The notes: a model not told the origin generated them from the sequence alone. A DNA stretch of 64,000 nt from Marivivens aquimaris (GCF_015220045.1 NZ_JADBGB010000006.1:54927-118926); one strand, 5' to 3'. Shown: positions 41,128 to 50,613, numbered from the stretch's first letter. Translations and numbers: made by a program.

Positions 41128-41964
41128 ATGCACTACTCACGATTCTTTATGATGATCGGAACATCGACCGTGGTCATGTTCGTTCTGATGTACCTGAACA
41201 CCTATCTTTGGGGCCATATCTTCTTTTCGGAGACACGCCTTTACATGGCCATCCTGATGGGGGCGACCATGGCCGTGATCATGTTGGCGTACATGTTGTC
41301 CATGTATCAGAACACCAAAGCCAACATCGCGATTTTCGTTGGCGCAATAGTCCTTTTCGCGGCGAGCCTCTGGCTGGTTCGCGGACAATTCACGGTGCAG
41401 GACAGGTCCTACATGCGCGCCATGATCCCGCACCACTCGATCGCCATCATGACGTCGACTCGTGCCGAGATCACCGACCCGCGCGTCCGGGGGCTCGCAG
41501 ACGACATTATCTATGCGCAGGACAAGGAAATCGCCGAAATGCGCTACCTTATTGCTGACATTGGAGCAAACGGCGAAGCATCGGCCACGCGAAGCGAAAC
41601 GCCGGCGCAGGTTGTGGATGCGCAACAGGCGCTTCAAACGGAGGTCGTGTCGAAGGTCGATCCTGAGTTTCTGACGGAAGACGAAATCGCTGCGGTGTTC
41701 CCGAATGGCGGAAATTGCCGCTTTGCTTACACCTCGGACAGTCCGGCTGTACTGGTGACTGGTGAAACCGGCGAAGGGTCTGCCGCCGCAATGAAGATCA
41801 GCGGTGATCTGGTGCGCCTGAATGCGCAGGGCGAAAATGCATTTTCTGAAGGCCCGCTGTCGGCCGAGATCGCAGAGACGAACGGTGACCTGACCGATCT
41901 GATCGTCAGCGCGGGAACCGACTACGAAGCCGGGTTCCGTGGTCAACTTACGTGCAGCGGATAA
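41128..41964 (+). CDS. DUF305 membrane-anchored protein
   Basis: A 278-residue protein with AAGGAGG upstream. Three membrane helices (about 8-30, 39-59, 66-84) precede a short DUF305-like region with AMIPHHSIAIM, whose His102-His103 and Met residues are probable copper ligands. A C-terminal periplasmic domain of about 110 residues with one Cys pair (GNCRFAY, QLTCSG) follows. Probably an inner-membrane copper-stress protein. Confidence 0.82.
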   Translation: MHYSRFFMMIGTSTVVMFVLMYLNTYLWGHIFFSETRLYMAILMGATMAVIMLAYMLSMYQNTKANIAIFVGAIVLFAASLWLVRGQFTVQDRSYMRAMIPHHSIAIMTSTRAEITDPRVRGLADDIIYAQDKEIAEMRYLIADIGANGEASATRSETPAQVVDAQQALQTEVVSKVDPEFLTEDEIAAVFPNGGNCRFAYTSDSPAVLVTGETGEGSAAAMKISGDLVRLNAQGENAFSEGPLSAEIAETNGDLTDLIVSAGTDYEAGFRGQLTCSG

Positions 41965-41976
41965 GGAGGAAAGGAC

Positions 41977-42741
41977 ATGCCCCGCGACACAGACAGTAAA
42001 TCCGCGCAGCTTTATCGCATGGTCATGCCGGGCCATGTCTGCCCCTACGGTCTGAAATCGAAAGACCTGCTGGAGCGGCAAGGCTTCGAGGTGGAAGACC
42101 ATCCGCTTGACACCCGTGAAGACACCGATGCTTTCATGGAGAAGCACGGGGTCGAGACGACGCCGCAGACTTTCATCGGGGACGAACGGATCGGCGGTTA
42201 CGATGATCTCAGGGTGTTTTTCGACATTGACCCACCCGAGGAAGAGCAAAGCGACACGACCTACCAGCCGGTCATCGCGATCTTTTCCGTTGCCGCGCTG
42301 TTGGCATTGGGCCTGTCTTGGCACCAGTACGGGTCGGTCCTTACCTTGCGGGGGTTCGAATGGTTCATTTCGCTGTCCATGACCATTCTCGCGATCCAGA
42401 AATTGCAGGATGTCGAAGGGTTTTCGACGATGTTCCTCAACTACGATCTGCTGGCGCGCAAATGGGTGCGATACGGCAAGGTCTACCCGTTCGGCGAAGC
42501 GTTGGCAGGTGTCCTGATGACTGCCGGCGCGCTGCTGTGGCTCTCGGCGCCTGTCGCCCTGTTTATCGGCACGGTCGGCGCTGTCAGCGTGTTCAAGGCT
42601 GTTTATATCGACAAGAGAGAGCTGAAATGCGCCTGCGTCGGCGGTGACAGTTCCGTCCCGCTGGGGTTCATTTCGCTGACGGAAAACCTGATGATGATCT
42701 TCATGGGTATCTGGATGCCGGTCCGCGCGATCTGGTTCTGA
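41977..42741 (+). CDS. glutaredoxin-MauE membrane fusion
   Basis: A 254-residue protein. Residues 10-85 form a glutaredoxin domain with VCPYGLKS (Cys22, the second CxxC Cys replaced by Gly) and TTPQTFIGDERIGGYDD. A linker leads to four helices of the MauE/DoxX type with EGFSTMFLNYDL and a late CAC pair (ELKCACVGG). MauE proteins handle thiol chemistry across the inner membrane. It is 13 bases after the DUF305 gene and shares its copper promoter. Confidence 0.85.
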   Translation: MPRDTDSKSAQLYRMVMPGHVCPYGLKSKDLLERQGFEVEDHPLDTREDTDAFMEKHGVETTPQTFIGDERIGGYDDLRVFFDIDPPEEEQSDTTYQPVIAIFSVAALLALGLSWHQYGSVLTLRGFEWFISLSMTILAIQKLQDVEGFSTMFLNYDLLARKWVRYGKVYPFGEALAGVLMTAGALLWLSAPVALFIGTVGAVSVFKAVYIDKRELKCACVGGDSSVPLGFISLTENLMMIFMGIWMPVRAIWF

Positions 42742-42762
42742 GGTACAGCCCCTTCTTGCCTG

Positions 42763-43161
42763 TCACTTGGCCAACCGCTCCGGCGACAGATCCTCGATGA
42801 TGGGGCAGTCGGGCCGGTGATCCCCGGCACATTTTTCCACCAGTTCGGCGAGCGTCGCGCGCATGGATTGCAGTTTCGCGATCTTTTCCTCGATCTGGCG
42901 CAGATGGTCTTCCGCAACCGCCTTCACTTGCATGCTTTCGCGGTTTTCATCATCGTAGAGCGACAGGAGCGTCCTGCAATCTTCGATGGTGAACCCCAAG
43001 GCCCGTGCGCGACCCAGAAACGCCAGCTTGTGAATGTGGCTCTCGGTGAACGCGCGGTAGCCGTTCTCGCTACGGTTCGGGCGGATCAGCCCGATGTCCT
43101 CGTAGTAGCGGATTGTTTTTGGGGGCACACCCGATTGTCGGGCAACGTCTCCGATGTTCAT
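42763..43161 (-). CDS. cueR: Cu(I)-sensing MerR-family regulator
   Basis: Activator of 132 residues. The MerR HTH (IGDVARQSGVPPKTIRYYED) and dimerisation helix lead to the CueR metal loop with Cys in EKCAGDHRPDCPII, the C-x7-C arrangement that selects Cu(I). It lies 12 bases behind copA, so the regulator is probably co-transcribed with its main target. It is the likely regulator of the six TTGACC-type promoters here. Confidence 0.93.
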   Translation of the reverse strand: MNIGDVARQSGVPPKTIRYYEDIGLIRPNRSENGYRAFTESHIHKLAFLGRARALGFTIEDCRTLLSLYDDENRESMQVKAVAEDHLRQIEEKIAKLQSMRATLAELVEKCAGDHRPDCPIIEDLSPERLAK

Positions 43162-43173
43162 GTCGAACCTCCG

Positions 43174-45684
43174 TTATTCTGCTGGAGCAGGAGTGGCGGC
43201 TGCCAGCTCTGCCGGGATTGCGCGCTGCTCGTCCATCGCAGGCGCGATGCGCCGCAGCCGCAGGGCATTGGTCAGGACAAACACCGAGGACAACGCCATC
43301 GCACCCGCCGCAAGGATTGGTGACAGGAGCAACCCAAAGGCGGGATAAAGCACCCCGGCAGCGACCGGAATAAGTGCCACGTTGTAGGCAAAGGCCCAGA
43401 ACAGGTTCTGCCGGATGTTGCGCATGGTCCGCCGCGATACTTCGAAGGCGTTCACCACGCCGCGCAAATCGCCCGACATCAGGACGACATCCGCAGATTC
43501 GATGGCCACATCGGTGCCGGTTCCAATGGCGATGCCCACATCGGCATGCGCCAGCGCCGGGGCGTCGTTGATCCCGTCGCCGACAAAGGCGATGCGCTTG
43601 TTCCCTTGGCGCAAACTGTCGAGCGCCGCAACCTTGCCGTCCGGCAGGACGCCGGCGATGACGTGGTCGATACCGGTTTCGCGGGCGATGGCTTCGGCGG
43701 TTTCGCGTTTGTCGCCGGTGATCATCGCAACCGCAAGACCCTTTTCGTGCAGCGCTGCGATGGCTGCGCGGCTTGCCGGTTTGACCGGATCGGCCACGCC
43801 GATCACGGCGGCGACACGCCCATCTATGGCAGCGTAAAGCGCCGTGCGACCCTTGCTTGCGATCTTCGTTTCCTCTGGAGCCAATGCCGAGACGTCAATG
43901 CCTTCGCGCGCCATGTAGCGGTCGGCCCCAACCAACACCTCCACGTCTTCGACCACGGCGCGCACGCCGTAACCTGTGACCGATTGAAAGCCTTCGGCCG
44001 CCACAAGAGGTGCGCCCTCGGCCCGCGCGGCCCGCACGATGGCGTCCGCGACAGGATGCTCGGAGAGCGACTCCACGGCAGCGATCTTCGAGAGCGTTGT
44101 TGGGCGATCGAACCCTTCCGCCAGCACAAGGTCAGTCAGTGCGGGTCGCCCCTCGGTCACCGTGCCTGTTTTGTCGAGGGCGACCACATCAACGGAATCA
44201 AGTTGCTGCAAGGCGTCACCTTTACGGAACAGGACACCCATTTCCGCAGCACGTCCCGTCCCGACCATGATCGAGGTCGGCGTCGCAAGCCCCATCGCGC
44301 AGGGGCACGCGATGATGAGCACCGACACACCGGCGACCAGCGCCATCGTCAGGGCCGGATCAGGCCCGAAAAACAGCCAGACCAGCACGGTCGCCGCCGC
44401 GATCGCCATCACGGCAGGCACGAACCACAAGGTGATCCGGTCGACCAATCCCTGGATCGGCAGTTTGGCGCCCTGGGCCTCTTCGACCATGCGAATAATC
44501 TGCGCCAGGGTCGTGTCGGCGCCGACCCGCGTGGCGAGGAACTGTAGGCTTCCGGCGCCGTTGACCGTCCCGCCGGTCACCGTATCTCCGGCACCTTTTT
44601 CAGCGGGGATCGGCTCGCCTGTCAGCATGCTTTCGTCGACGCGGCTGGTCCCCTCGATGACCTCGCCATCGACCGCGATGCGTTCACCAGGGCGCACGAT
44701 GACGATGTCACCCTGAACCAGCGCATCGATCTCGATCTCGACGCTTTCTCCGTCCCGCATCACGCGTGCAGTCCGCGCCTGAAGCCCTAATAGCTTCTGG
44801 ATGGCCGCGCCCGTTCTCCCCTTGGCGCGCGCTTCAAGAAACCGCCCCAGAAGGATCAGAACGACGATGACCGCTGCCGCCTCGAAATAGACGGTGCGCA
44901 GCGTGTCAGGCAGGACCGACGGTACGAATGTCGCAACCACGGAATAAAGGTAAGCCGCCCCGGTGCCGACCGCGACGAGGCTGTTCATGTCGGGGGCACC
45001 CCGGAACAAGGCCGGGAAACCCTTGGTGTAAAACGTCCGGCCCGGGCCGAAGAGAACGATTGTCGTCAGCACGAACTGAAGAAGCCAACTCGTCTGCTGG
45101 CCAATCGTGGTCTCGATCAGCATATGAACGGCCGGAATGACGTGGCCACCCATTTCGATCAGGAAGACCGGCAAGGCGAGGATGGCCGCAAAGGTGACCC
45201 GTTTGGCAAGCGCCTGAGCCTCTTCCTCCTTGCGCGCAACTCTGTCGTCACCGGCCTGGGCCGTTGCCACGGTTGCTGGATACCCTGCCGCGCCGCTTGA
45301 TTCGATCAGATCGGATGTCGTGACAAGACCTTCGACGTAAACGACCGTCGCCGTCTCTGAGGCGAGGTTGACGTTCACCTCGACCACCCCGGGCACCGCG
45401 GCAAGCGCCTTATCGACCCGCCCGACGCAAGAGGCACAGGACATCGCTGCAATCGTGAGTTCGGCCCTGGCCTTCCGCGCGGGGTAGCCCAGCTCGCGAA
45501 GGGATTCGATGATGTCGGGAATGCGCTTGAGCGCGTCCACGCTCATGCGAGCAGTTTCCGAGGCAAGGTTCACCGACACATCCTCTACGCCGTCGATTGC
45601 ATTCAATGCGCGATCGACCCTGCCAACGCAGGACGCGCATGACATGCCTTCGATCGGCAGGCTGATCTGTTTGGGTTCGGGCAT
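43174..45684 (-). CDS. copA: Cu(I)-exporting P1B ATPase
   Basis: Pump of 836 residues. Two HMA domains with GMSCASC (Cys16, Cys19) and AMSCASC (Cys83, Cys86) precede eight helices, the CPC metal site ([12 protein letters not shown]), TGEP, phosphorylation motif [13 protein letters not shown] of an intact N-domain and [12 protein letters not shown] 45684, with AGGTGA upstream, is preferred to ATG 45705, because the -10 box at 45715-45720 places the transcript start next to 45705. It is the functional CopA of the window. Confidence 0.95.
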   Translation of the reverse strand: MPEPKQISLPIEGMSCASCVGRVDRALNAIDGVEDVSVNLASETARMSVDALKRIPDIIESLRELGYPARKARAELTIAAMSCASCVGRVDKALAAVPGVVEVNVNLASETATVVYVEGLVTTSDLIESSGAAGYPATVATAQAGDDRVARKEEEAQALAKRVTFAAILALPVFLIEMGGHVIPAVHMLIETTIGQQTSWLLQFVLTTIVLFGPGRTFYTKGFPALFRGAPDMNSLVAVGTGAAYLYSVVATFVPSVLPDTLRTVYFEAAAVIVVLILLGRFLEARAKGRTGAAIQKLLGLQARTARVMRDGESVEIEIDALVQGDIVIVRPGERIAVDGEVIEGTSRVDESMLTGEPIPAEKGAGDTVTGGTVNGAGSLQFLATRVGADTTLAQIIRMVEEAQGAKLPIQGLVDRITLWFVPAVMAIAAATVLVWLFFGPDPALTMALVAGVSVLIIACPCAMGLATPTSIMVGTGRAAEMGVLFRKGDALQQLDSVDVVALDKTGTVTEGRPALTDLVLAEGFDRPTTLSKIAAVESLSEHPVADAIVRAARAEGAPLVAAEGFQSVTGYGVRAVVEDVEVLVGADRYMAREGIDVSALAPEETKIASKGRTALYAAIDGRVAAVIGVADPVKPASRAAIAALHEKGLAVAMITGDKRETAEAIARETGIDHVIAGVLPDGKVAALDSLRQGNKRIAFVGDGINDAPALAHADVGIAIGTGTDVAIESADVVLMSGDLRGVVNAFEVSRRTMRNIRQNLFWAFAYNVALIPVAAGVLYPAFGLLLSPILAAGAMALSSVFVLTNALRLRRIAPAMDEQRAIPAELAAATPAPAE

Positions 45685-45714
45685 ATGTGTCACCTGTTTT
45701 TCCATTCGAAGTGG

Positions 45715-45745
45715 AATATGAGGCTTCCAGTTACTGGAGGGTCAA
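45715..45745 (-). promoter_or_regulatory. CueR-type promoter of copA
   Basis: On the minus strand, TTGACC and CATATT are separated by 19 bases with the near-perfect dyad CTCCAGTAACTGGAAG, the classic copA promoter form. Confidence 0.92.
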
Positions 45746-45773
45746 TGGGAGGGCGCCAAATAAATTTCTTCAC

Positions 45774-45804
45774 TTGACCTTCCAGCGGGGGGAAGCCCCA
45801 TGTC
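45774..45804 (+). promoter_or_regulatory. CueR-type promoter of copZ
   Basis: TTGACC and CATGTC are separated by 19 bases containing TTCC(N)GGGGAAG. It is divergent from the copA promoter, with about 30 bases between the two -35 elements. Confidence 0.8.
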
Positions 45805-45836
45805 ACCGATAGAAATCAGATCAAGGAGTGGTTCCG

Positions 45837-46037
45837 ATGAAGTTCAGCGTTCCGGACATGAGCTGTGGGCATTGCACCGCAGCAATCGAAAGCGCGGTGA
45901 AGAGCGCAGATCCGAATGCAGGCGTAGAATGTGACCTTTCTGCCCGACAGGTGCATGTCGACAGCGTGTTACCAGCCGATCAGGTCCAAGCGATCATTCG
46001 GGATGCGGGCTACAACGTGGAACCTGCGGCCGCTTGA
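45837..46037 (+). CDS. copZ: CopZ-type copper chaperone
   Basis: Cytosolic HMA-domain protein of 66 residues. The Cu(I) site is MSCGHCTAAI and the rest is a complete ferredoxin-like fold ending DAGYNVEP. ATG 45837 has AAGGAG eight bases upstream; GTG 45828 is too close to that site. It carries copper to CopA and CueR. Confidence 0.92.
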   Translation: MKFSVPDMSCGHCTAAIESAVKSADPNAGVECDLSARQVHVDSVLPADQVQAIIRDAGYNVEPAAA

Positions 46038-46041
46038 TGCA

Positions 46042-46073
46042 GTGCCTGGACCACCCAAGGGTGGTCCGGGCAC
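46042..46073. terminator. bidirectional terminator between copZ and the DsbA-like gene
   Basis: A long hairpin with GTGCC...GGCAC outer arms and GGACCACCC/GGGTGGTCC inner arms around AA lies in the 42 bases between two convergent genes. Confidence 0.75.
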
Positions 46074-46079
46074 AGAATT

Positions 46080-46811
46080 TCAGTCTTCGACTTTGCGGGC
46101 TTCCTCGACCAAGTCGGCAAGCTGCGCCTTTTCGACGAAGCCCGGGACCAGCGCATCCCCGATCACGAAAGACGGCGTGCCGTTAAAGCCCAGAGCTTGG
46201 GTCAGTTGCATGGAGGTCGCAATGTGCTCTTCGACCTCGGGGGCCTCCATGTCCTTGCGCAACTGCGCGATATCCAGGCCGATCTCCTCGGCCACGCGCA
46301 GCACGGAGGCCTCTTCCGCGCGGCCTTCCAGCCCCATCATTGCCCAGTGAAACTCTTCGTATTTGTCCTGCTTGCGCGCTGCCAAGGCCGCTTTCGCGGC
46401 AAACACCGATCCGTCTCCGAGAATGGGCCATTCACGATAGACGAGGCGAATGTTGGGATCGTCTTCGATCAAAGCCCGCACCTCGGGTTTGACCCGCCGA
46501 CAATAGGGACAGTTGTAGTCGAAAAATTCCACAACAGTGACGTCCCCTTCCAGGTTGCCGAGAACCGGCGCATTCGGATCGTTCTCGATCAGATCGCGCT
46601 GGTCATTCAGAACTTGGGCCTGACTGAGCTCCTGCGCTTGCGCCTGCCTTTGTTCGAGGATCGCCACGGCCTCCATGACAATCTCCGGGTTCTCGCGGAT
46701 TGCCTCGAGCACAAGTTCCTTGACCCGGGACTCTGACAGTTCGTCCGCGAGTGCCGGTATCGGAAGCAAGGCAGCTATCGCGACCGTCGTGAAGGCTTGT
46801 CTGAAACGCAT
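46080..46811 (-). CDS. ScsC/DsbA-like periplasmic thiol oxidoreductase
   Basis: Exported 243-residue protein; the signal peptide ends ALAD. A charged N-terminal helix (about 25-75, probably for oligomerisation as in ScsC and Com1) precedes the thioredoxin fold with FFDYNCPYCRRV and a cis-Pro loop NGTPSFVIG. ScsC proteins confer copper tolerance with the ScsB reductase, and a DsbD/ScsB-like protein lies at 52402. It is the last gene of the cytochrome-MCO run. Confidence 0.9.
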   Translation of the reverse strand: MRFRQAFTTVAIAALLPIPALADELSESRVKELVLEAIRENPEIVMEAVAILEQRQAQAQELSQAQVLNDQRDLIENDPNAPVLGNLEGDVTVVEFFDYNCPYCRRVKPEVRALIEDDPNIRLVYREWPILGDGSVFAAKAALAARKQDKYEEFHWAMMGLEGRAEEASVLRVAEEIGLDIAQLRKDMEAPEVEEHIATSMQLTQALGFNGTPSFVIGDALVPGFVEKAQLADLVEEARKVED

Positions 46812-46812
46812 T

Positions 46813-47295
46813 TTAGTTCTCTCCCCGTTGTTCGTCGGCTTCTGTCCGCGCGGCCTGGACTTCGCGGATGCGGTCTGGCCAGGTGGACCGGATGAAGGCC
46901 AGGATGTTGTGAATTTGCTGGTCGGTCAGCACGTCTGCGAAACCGGGCATGCCACTGTCGAATTCGACGCCCTGACGCGCCAGAAGCGCCGCACCCCCCA
47001 GTTTTGTGTAATCGAAGAGCAGGCTGTCAGGATGATGCCAGGTGTGACCCGTCTCATCATGTGGTGGTGCTGGCAGGCGCCCATCCGCGCCGGGCGTTCG
47101 CCATTCCGGCTGGCCTTCCAGACCCGCGCCATGACAAGACGCACAGTTTTCTGCGTAGAGCAACGCGCCTTCTTCGATGTCGTAGCTCTCCGCCCTGGAC
47201 GCGCTGCCGACATCCGAGGATGCACTGGTCGAGAGCCAATACGTGAAGGCGGCTGCTGCGACAGTGATCGGAAGGGACCAAACGAGATATCTCAT
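46813..47295 (-). CDS. membrane-anchored c-type cytochrome
   Basis: A 160-residue monohaem cytochrome. One N-terminal helix (about 2-22) anchors it; the haem site is ENCASCHGAGLEG and the distal Met is probably in DSGMPGFADVLT. The start overlaps the stop of the MCO gene (ATGA), so the oxidase and cytochrome are made together. It probably carries electrons to or from the oxidase. Confidence 0.9.
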   Translation of the reverse strand: MRYLVWSLPITVAAAAFTYWLSTSASSDVGSASRAESYDIEEGALLYAENCASCHGAGLEGQPEWRTPGADGRLPAPPHDETGHTWHHPDSLLFDYTKLGGAALLARQGVEFDSGMPGFADVLTDQQIHNILAFIRSTWPDRIREVQAARTEADEQRGEN

Positions 47296-48686
47296 GTGAC
47301 CCGTATCCAGGTTGTCATGCCAGATGCGGCGTGGCTGAGCATGTGGCAATGGAACAGCCACTTGCCGGGATTGTCTGCCGTAAAGGCGATCTCCCGGGAC
47401 TCGTTGCCGGCCAACAGGATCGTGTCCCGCATCGGCCCGAACGCGCCGCCGGGGCGCAGCTCGCGGAAATGCATCCCGTGCAGGTGCATCGCATGTGGGA
47501 AAACGGTCTGGTTCTCGATCTTCAGGCGCACCGGCTCGTTCAGGGATAGATCGGCCAGTGGCGTGTAGGTCATTTCGGCGACATCATTCAGGGCCCAGAA
47601 TTTGCCCGCTTGGGCAAGCTGACGGAATCCAAGACGTTCCCCGCCAAGCAATGCGGACTGCATTCGCCCCATTGCCCCGCCGGACATGACCAGTCGCAAA
47701 TCACGCGCATCGGCAAGGTCCGGGGCGTGTGCCGCGGGGTTCGGCGGCAACGGCAGTGGCTTGCCTCTTGGTACTGAACTGGCTGTGCCGTTGACCAGAA
47801 AACTCACCAACGGGGTCAGTTGATCATCATCGCCGATGCGAAGCAATTGGGCGGTGCCGCCTTCGTCTTCGGTCACATCCACAATTAAGTCGACGCGCTG
47901 TGCCGGGCCGAGGATCAACTCGCCGTCAACCGACTGGGGTTGGCCGGTTGGCATTCCATCCACGGCCACCGTCCAGCCACTGAATCCAGAGAGCCTCAGC
48001 GGGAAAATTCGAGCGCTTGCTGCGTTGATGATCCGCAAGCGAATGCGCTCGTTGCGCTGCGCGGGCAAGGTCAGGTCATAGCGCCCGTTGGTCGTGATAA
48101 AGTTGCCGGTACGTCCACCGTGGCTCATCATCATGGGCTGTTCGAAATTGTCGAACAGCTGCCCGCTCTCAGGGTCGAGCAACCAGTCCTCCAGAACGAT
48201 GACTTCCTCGCGGTCGATGTCCGGTCCATCGACCTCTTCGACGATCAAGGCACCGCGCAGACCACGCGCGACTTGCTCGTATGAGCGATTATGCGCGTGA
48301 TACCAATAGGTGCCCGCGTCCGGTACGACGAAGTCGTAGTCAAAGGTTCCACCCGGCGCTACGGCCTCTTGGGTCAGCCCTGAAACGCCATCCATCGCGT
48401 TGTCGATCCGGATTCCGTGCCAGTGAACCGAACTGGGATCGGGTACCTCGTTGCGAAACCTGCGACGCACCCGATCGCCTTGTGTGACCCTGATTTCCGG
48501 GGCCGGAACGAGGCCGTCATAGCCCCAGATCTCTGTTTCCGGGTAGGTGTCCGGAAGAAGCTGTCGACGTGCAACCTTGGCAATCAGGTCCTCGAACGGG
48601 GTCGCGGCAAAAGCCGACTGCGGGATGGCCGCCGCGCAGGCCGCCAGTGTTGCATGGCGCAAGAAATCCCGACGTGTTTGTCTCAT
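47292..48686 (-). CDS. multicopper oxidase
   Basis: Periplasmic 464-residue oxidase with a leader TRRDFLRHATLA. Copper motifs are complete: HWHGIRID, YHAHNRS, HAMHLHGMHF and HCHMLSHAASGM. A Met-containing stretch (MMMSHGG, MSGGAMGRM) may bind Cu(I). It resembles CopA/PcoA-type oxidases of copper resistance and is distinct from the copy at 38979. It is within a run of cytochrome genes. Confidence 0.93.
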   Translation of the reverse strand: MRQTRRDFLRHATLAACAAAIPQSAFAATPFEDLIAKVARRQLLPDTYPETEIWGYDGLVPAPEIRVTQGDRVRRRFRNEVPDPSSVHWHGIRIDNAMDGVSGLTQEAVAPGGTFDYDFVVPDAGTYWYHAHNRSYEQVARGLRGALIVEEVDGPDIDREEVIVLEDWLLDPESGQLFDNFEQPMMMSHGGRTGNFITTNGRYDLTLPAQRNERIRLRIINAASARIFPLRLSGFSGWTVAVDGMPTGQPQSVDGELILGPAQRVDLIVDVTEDEGGTAQLLRIGDDDQLTPLVSFLVNGTASSVPRGKPLPLPPNPAAHAPDLADARDLRLVMSGGAMGRMQSALLGGERLGFRQLAQAGKFWALNDVAEMTYTPLADLSLNEPVRLKIENQTVFPHAMHLHGMHFRELRPGGAFGPMRDTILLAGNESREIAFTADNPGKWLFHCHMLSHAASGMTTWIRVT

Positions 48687-48702
48687 TTCGATCCTCGAGA
48701 AA

Positions 48703-48723
48703 GCGGGGGCGTGTTGCCCCCGC
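48703..48723 (-). terminator. GC-rich hairpin between cytochrome and MCO genes
   Basis: GCGGGGGC and GCCCCCGC form perfect 8-bp arms with a 5-base loop. On the minus strand TTTCTC follows. It could be a partial terminator that lowers MCO expression relative to the upstream cytochromes, or an mRNA stabiliser. Confidence 0.6.
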
Positions 48724-48729
48724 GTGGTG

Positions 48730-49647
48730 TTAGTTCGACGCGGGGTTCTCCGCCTCGACCGTGTCCTTGTTCAGCAGGAAAAGCGCCATCGCTTCGCGAT
48801 CGGCAGGTGTCAGAAACCGAGTTCCCTCGCGAACCACTTCCGCCATGCTGCCGCCGAAAGCATCGCCCGAAGGGGTGATGCCGGTCTGGAGCGCATAAGC
48901 GAGGTTTGAAACCGTCCAGTCATTTTTGACCAGGTCTTTTGGCCGTATCGCGGGGGCCTTGCTGCCACCGGGAAGCTGGGCGTTGCCTGCAAAGGAAGCA
49001 CCGATATCGCGGCCTCCCGCAAGATTGCGCGGCGTATGGCAGGCTCCGCAATGTGCCGCACCGCGCACCAATTCCCGTCCTCGATTCCATGCGTCGCTTC
49101 GCCCTTCAATCGGTTCGGTATCCGGATCGTAGAAGAACGCCGCTCGCCAGAGCTTCAGCCCCCATCGTTGGTCGAATGGGAAGCTGACATCATTTTCTGG
49201 TGCAGGCTCGTCCACGGGCGGCACGGTTTGAAACGCCGCCCAGAGGTCAGCGATATCCTGATCAGAAAAATCCGCATAGAAGGTGTACGGGAAAGACGGA
49301 TAGTACGGCGTTCCATCGGGGCCGATGCCTTGCCGCACGGCTTTTGCGAACTGTTCTGCCGTCCATTCGCCCATGCCATGTTCCGGGTCTGTCGTCAGGT
49401 TGGGCGGGTAGAACGTTCCGAACGGGGTTTCGAGCGGCGCCCCTCCGGCAAGTGGCGCGCCGCCCGCTTCGAAATTGGTATGACAGGCAATGCACCCACT
49501 GGCGCGCGCCAGATACGCGCCCCGGTCGACATTGCCCTCTATTGCAATCGGAGTCACTGCACTGCCGACAGGCCATGCAATCACGACGCCGAGGCTGGCC
49601 GCGCCCAGCACGGCGGCCCCGCTGACGAGTGTCAAGAACCGGCGCAT
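48730..49647 (-). CDS. dihaem c-type cytochrome
   Basis: A 305-residue membrane-anchored protein with one N-terminal helix (about 5-27). Two haem sites are seen: SGCIACHTNFE and AHCGACHTPRN, each in a cytochrome c domain with EYP/MGEWTAEQFAKAVR-type features. It resembles the cytochrome subunits of periplasmic sugar and alcohol dehydrogenases, which pass electrons to the quinone pool or oxidase. No dehydrogenase partner is near; MCO is the likely partner. Confidence 0.9.
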   Translation of the reverse strand: MRRFLTLVSGAAVLGAASLGVVIAWPVGSAVTPIAIEGNVDRGAYLARASGCIACHTNFEAGGAPLAGGAPLETPFGTFYPPNLTTDPEHGMGEWTAEQFAKAVRQGIGPDGTPYYPSFPYTFYADFSDQDIADLWAAFQTVPPVDEPAPENDVSFPFDQRWGLKLWRAAFFYDPDTEPIEGRSDAWNRGRELVRGAAHCGACHTPRNLAGGRDIGASFAGNAQLPGGSKAPAIRPKDLVKNDWTVSNLAYALQTGITPSGDAFGGSMAEVVREGTRFLTPADREAMALFLLNKDTVEAENPASN

Positions 49648-49649
49648 GG

Positions 49650-50243
49650 TCAGTCTTCTTCCGCCCGGAAGCGTTCATGGCATGCGGAACAGACCTGGGT
49701 CGTCATCGCGAATGCTGCGTCGGCGGGCATTTCGGCAATGGCGGCCGCATCCATCATGTCGCCTCGGCCCATCATCGTGCTCCCGCCCATCATGGTTGTA
49801 TCGCCTCCCATCATTGACCCGCCGCCCATCATCGAGGCGCCATCCATGGAGGTATTGCCGCTCATGCCGCCCAATCCATTGTCGGCTGCGCGTTCCAGGC
49901 CCTCAGAGTATTCTTCCAGCTGACTTGCCAATGCCGCGAAGCGCTCCCAGTCGGTCCACACCTCGTCCTTGGCTTCCGAGGGCATGCCCCCTGTGCCCTC
50001 TGGGAACAGCTTTGTCATGCTCTCACCGGCGTGCTGCTGGAACAGGCGCGCGGCATCGCGCACTGTTTCTGCGTCATAGGCCGTTTCGCCCCGCATCATC
50101 GGGGCCACGGTCTTGACCGCCTTCCCCATTGCAAGCATGGCATCCATGCGCTCTTTCACGATGCCGGTGGCTCCGCTATGCGCGAATGCCGTGACCGCAG
50201 TACCTGCAATCAACACTGCCGCTACGATAGTCGTCTTTTTCAT
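49650..50243 (-). CDS. cytochrome c'-like protein with Met-rich loop
   Basis: Exported 197-residue protein with a four-helix cytochrome c'/c556 fold and a C-terminal haem site VCSACHERFR (Cys185-His189). Helices 1-3 include ERMDAMLAMGKAVKTVA. Between helices 3 and 4, residues 127-164 form an insertion of Gly, Ser and six MM pairs or single Met, absent from ordinary members. Met pairs suit Cu(I) binding, so the protein may join copper binding to electron transfer. Confidence 0.85.
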   Translation of the reverse strand: MKKTTIVAAVLIAGTAVTAFAHSGATGIVKERMDAMLAMGKAVKTVAPMMRGETAYDAETVRDAARLFQQHAGESMTKLFPEGTGGMPSEAKDEVWTDWERFAALASQLEEYSEGLERAADNGLGGMSGNTSMDGASMMGGGSMMGGDTTMMGGSTMMGRGDMMDAAAIAEMPADAAFAMTTQVCSACHERFRAEED

Positions 50244-50286
50244 GTCTTCGATCCTTCTTTGGGTCTGCTTTTCGAGCGATGTGAAA

Positions 50287-50613
50287 TCAGACCCACCGTC
50301 GGGGCGGTGGAGGATCGCTGATCGGGCGCAATTCGGTTCGTTGGATCGCGCCGTCTTGCATGACGGCTTTCAGAAAAGAAGGCTCGTACGCCATGTTCGG
50401 CTGAAGCAATAACGCTGCCGGGACAGAACAATCGAGGCCTGGATGGCAGTGGCCAGAGGCCTCGGTCGATGGCCCTGCGTCTTCGTGACCATGGTATTCC
50501 TGCCCCAACGACGTTTCACCATGATATACCGGCGCCTCTGGCACCCCGAGTACTACAAGGAAAAGGCCGAAAACGGCCGACAGAATCCATCGGTTCGTCT
50601 TCGACCAACGCAT
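50287..50613 (-). CDS. small His/Cys-containing membrane-anchored protein
   Basis: A 108-residue protein with one N-terminal helix (about 9-27), then a His-rich segment with YHGHEDAG and SGHCHPGLDCS and a Pro-rich end. His and Cys could bind Cu or Zn. I do not recognise the family with confidence. It overlaps the cytochrome gene at 50613 by ATGA, so it belongs to the operon. Confidence 0.65.
   Translation of the reverse strand: MRWSKTNRWILSAVFGLFLVVLGVPEAPVYHGETSLGQEYHGHEDAGPSTEASGHCHPGLDCSVPAALLLQPNMAYEPSFLKAVMQDGAIQRTELRPISDPPPPRRWV

Noticed and set aside
45685..45705. First ATG of copA at 45705
   Set aside because: It lies about 10 bases from the -10 element, leaving no room for a leader; ATG 45684 has AGGTGA upstream.
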